Positions 6,415-9,587 of a stretch of DNA of 9,587 bases are shown here, one piece after another. The notes below the pieces were generated by a model that ran no database searches, had not been told where the DNA came from, and was given only the letters and a program-made list of their open reading frames with translations. The position numbers and the translations under genes were made by a program. The DNA is from CAJBLF01 sp964430205 (lineage in GTDB: Bacteria; Patescibacteriota; Gracilibacteria; Absconditabacterales; Absconditicoccaceae): contig CAYSER010000033.1 in the NCBI GenBank assembly GCA_964430205.1, forward strand, positions 1 to 9,587, read 5' to 3'. Position 1 is the stretch's first letter, and each line of letters begins with the position of its first letter.

Positions 6415-9400
6415 TTATTGCTTCGCCGTTTCTACCTGGGATTCGAAGATGATCCGATTCTCCTTTTTCTCATCATCGGACTTTAGATAGACTTTATATT
6501 TTTCCTCTTGGACCGTGGCTTCCTTGTCTGCACCATCTCCCAATTTTTCTTCGAAAAGATTTTTATAATATCCTTTAGCAAGATCTTCTGCATCTATTTT
6601 TTCATATATCCCGTCATTGATATCTAGGGTGATCGTCGTTTCCGCTGGTCCAAGCAACTGGAGCGAAAGCTTTTTTTCGCTGCTGTTTTCTTTCTTTATG
6701 AAGTCTGTGACGTCGGTCTTCTTAAGATCTTTGATTGTCCGATTGCCCGCTTTATGCCAATCATTGATGTCTTTCTTTTCATCGCTTCTGCTATACTTGA
6801 ATCTGATATTCTCTATGGATGCCAATATTGCGAGATCCTTCTTGATGTTATCTTCCACTTTCTCCTTGATCTCTTTGGACGTTTCGTTGTCCTTGAAATA
6901 TACGTTCCTTCCGTCTTTGGATCAGGAGATTTTCCGATATTCGTATTTTCCATATCCGTTCTTGATCCTAATGTTGTCCCCTTCAGTCGCCTCATCAATA
7001 TCCTTATGGTTCTTGAATTTATCCATGAAGATATCTTTGAGTTCCGATTCCTTGAGGCCTGCGGCATTCGGTAGATTCTTGAAGACGTCATAATCCCGCA
7101 GATCTTTTGCCATATCTTCCTTTGTGGTTTGTTTCAATCCTTCCTTATTGTACAGATATTCGTTCTTGTTCTTCTCTTCGGCCTTGATAGGCAAGGACGC
7201 GATATATCAGATATTCGAATTTCAGAATGTCCTGAGATATTTGCCCGAAGTCTCTCTTTCATAATTAGCTGGTTTCGCATCATCGACGGTCTTGGTGAGA
7301 TAACGTTTCATGGTCTCCGGAGCATCGATCAATTCAGGATATCCTTGTTCCTGTTCCTCGATATCCTTTATGGTCCTCATCGTCAGATCTTTCTTGATCT
7401 CCAAGAGTCCCTTGCCGGGCTTGTATTGCTTGTTCGACTGAAGGTATGTAAGATCTACTTCATTGTCATTCATATCTGTAAGCTGTACAGCATCCCCGCT
7501 TACCTTGAAATAGAGGAATTCTGCATCTCTTGTATGATTCCCTTCTTTGTATGCGTTATTGATCTCCAGGTAATACAATCATTTGCTCGTAGGTCATTTA
7601 AGGTATTGAAGAGCATCCACGGTGTTTTTGTTAGCATCTTTCCATAGACCTTCTTTGGGTACGGAGAGCATAAGTCATGGATATTCGCTTGCTTGCTGCG
7701 TACCTATCTTCTGGATCTGTTCGTTGAGTTTGTTCGTGATCGTCGATTTCTCGCTGTAGATCCTATTCTTGAGATATTCCTTTTGTTTGTTGAACTCTTG
7801 CACGATATAATCCGCTTTTGGATTGGAGTTCTTTCCTATCGTAAATACTCCCTCCTTGATTTCGAACGGAATCGCGAGCGTCTTGTTCCATCCGAAAAGA
7901 TCCTTCACTTCAAGCGTCTGGTTCGCTTTATTGACCTTGAGGAGACGGTCCTCTGTCTCAATAATCTCGCCTTTGCCATCGAACTTGATGGTTCCCAATA
8001 TCAGCGTATTGATCGGATTCTTTTTGTCGAATCCCAATGGTTCGTTGAGCGAGATCTCTCTGGTGTAGGTTATGCTCTTGGTATTCTCGTCGATTGAGAA
8101 ATCCTGATAACGATCGTTATTGTATCTGATACCGTTGACCAATGCGATGCTCCTGTTCTGTCGGCCTCATGTGCTATTGTCCGCTTTCTCGTTCGGATTC
8201 TCATTAATTGCATTCTTCCCTGTCTTGTTAGTTTTGTTCAACGTTTCAGTCTTGGTCTCTTCGTGATCCAACACTATTCTCGGATTGATCGATGGCTGTT
8301 GGCCTGTAGGAATTTCTATCTTGTAGTAAAGATTCTCGGTCACGAAATATCCAGGATTTTTTGTGTCTGCATATTTCTGTGGTACGAGCATCTTCGCCTT
8401 ATCAAAGAGGAAATTCGATGTCTGTTTCTGCGTGTCGAACGTATAATCAAATGGAATCTTTATATATTCGCTTTCATCGATCCCTTTGATGTTCGGGATG
8501 ACCATGAGCTCGTATTTGTTGCCTTCCAATGAGTTGATCTGTCGCTTCTTAAAATTGATCTCCAGATCCGTCGTATATTTCTCGAACTTTTTTTTGGTAT
8601 TGTCAGCGTTCTCTACTTGTGTTGCCTTCCTCTTATCATTCCGATCGGCGAGCTTCGTCGTCGGATCTATCGTTAGCTCGTCGTTGATGATGGTGATGTT
8701 CTTGTCGCTCGATTTTAGATAATAGGTGAGCTTTTTTTTCTCTTTCGTATAATTGTCATTAGCGTCCTTATTCTTGGTCAGTACTATCAGATCATTCTTG
8801 CCCGTCATCTCTTTGTAGACGCTTCCGCTTCCGGCATTTATCTCTCCGTTTTTGTCGAAGACGACGTTCTCGATGATATCCTCTTTGATGATGCTGTCTT
8901 TGTTTTGATTGTCCAATATCGTTTTCGGCAACGTGAACTTGATGTTTGTCGTAACCGTCTGCAGATCTCCTGTTGTGTCTTTGGTGATCTTGATGGTCGC
9001 TGGATCGAATCCATATCCTTTGTCGATCGCATAATATGCCTTGAATGCTTCTACGGTCTTCGTTTCATTCAATGCTGTCGTAATGTTCTTATCCTTCTCT
9101 GAGACGTCATAGACTTTAAATTTGTCTTTTGCCTCTGTCGTCAACAGCTTCATTTCGTAATATTTCTTTTCTGCTTCTTTCACTTTGGGATTTCCCTTTT
9201 CGTCTTTGTCGAAATTCCGATCCTTGTCAATCTTTTTGCATGTGAAAAGCAGGTCCTTGTCTTTGATCGTGACGATGAATTGGTCCGGGTTTGCTGTCTT
9301 CTTGATGCTTTGGATATTCTTGTCTTTGTCTATGCCTGTATTGTTCATCTTATACTCCTTGAGTGCAATCCTGATCCTCTCTGCGATCATGGTGTCCGGA

Positions 9401-9587
9401 TTTTCTCCTGGAGCCTCTTTCGTTTCAATCTTCTCTGGCACTCTTGTAGGTGCATTTTCCTTGTTTACTCTGATGATCTCTTCGTGATGAGGACCTCATT
9501 TTTTACTTTGGTCTCATCCGATCACCTCTTCTTTTCCCTCTTCATGTTCTTCTTCGGGATGATATACTACGACTTTTGATGCTCATG
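6415..9587 (-). CDS. Large charged hypothetical protein, C-terminal 1056 aa, 5' end outside the window
   Basis: I do not recognise this protein. The frame stays open from the window edge to TAA at 6415-6417 once ten TGA codons are read as glycine; under the standard code it falls into five or more pieces. There is no ATG in the first 45 codons seen, so the start lies upstream of the window. The first residues are acidic and His-rich (HPEEEHEEGKEE, HHEE). The body is dominated by K, D, E, N and T in alternating beta-like strands and charged linkers, with no membrane segment and only one cysteine (FTCKK). Two segments about 300 residues apart are similar: 8812-9018 (GYGF..., FDKNGEI) and 7933-8133 (GIRY..., FDGKGEI), suggesting repeated beta domains. 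This would suit an exported or structural surface protein, but no export signal is visible here. Three Trp are TGG and eight codons are CGA/CGG. Confidence 0.85.

Noticed and set aside
6617..7093. Plus-strand frames rich in hydrophobic residues (such as 6617-7093 and 9185-9487) that could pass for membrane proteins
   Set aside because: They mirror the Lys/Glu/Asp-rich large gene on the other strand: AAG/GAA/GAT codons read backwards give Leu/Phe/Ile/Ser, which imitates membrane segments.

Overview
This window reads as a stretch of a Candidate Phyla Radiation genome of the Absconditabacteria (SR1) / Gracilibacteria (BD1-5) type, because its genes only make sense when UGA is read as glycine (translation table 25). 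Under the standard code the minus strand is broken into more than a dozen fragments. Every internal break is a TGA, adjoining fragments are in the same frame, and several breaks fall on near-invariant family glycines (GNPGP of RNase H, G-LTLPFIS and GWQ of FtsW). TAA and TAG are the only real stops. A second, less expected signal is that CGA and CGG fall where relatives carry tryptophan (RNase H and FtsW), while normal arginine uses AGA, AGG, CGC and CGT. This suggests CGA/CGG = Trp as well, a change I recall being proposed for Absconditabacterales from codon-alignment screens but cannot look up here.

All seven genes are on the minus strand and are transcribed from high to low coordinates. 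(1) Positions 9587 to 6415 hold the 3' part of a very large, lysine- and acid-rich, almost cysteine-free protein of unknown function, with an internal domain duplication. It is followed by a clear rho-independent terminator at 6372-6395. (2) A short ribonuclease HI of the Bacteroidetes-like type lies at 5781-6224. (3) A 726-residue protein at 3488-5668 joins a DnaQ-like 3'-5' exonuclease to what looks like a degenerate DinG-type helicase. (4) An 84-residue charged protein (3190-3444) overlaps the next start. (5) A membrane-anchored HExxH metallopeptidase (2279-3208). (6) FtsW (1037-2173), the septal peptidoglycan glycosyltransferase. (7) A 286-residue unknown protein (104-964) with a faint LAGLIDADG-like look. 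Below it, positions 1-95 hold a dense set of GC-rich inverted repeats with mutually exclusive pairings.

Genes 3 to 7 are tightly spaced (overlap, 43, 72 and 105 nt) and may form one transcription unit mixing DNA processing (exonuclease) with envelope and division functions (FtsW, membrane peptidase). RNase H is 112 nt upstream of the exonuclease gene and may belong to the same unit. No plus-strand gene, tRNA, rRNA, CRISPR array or insertion sequence was found; the plus-strand open frames are shadows of the minus-strand genes.
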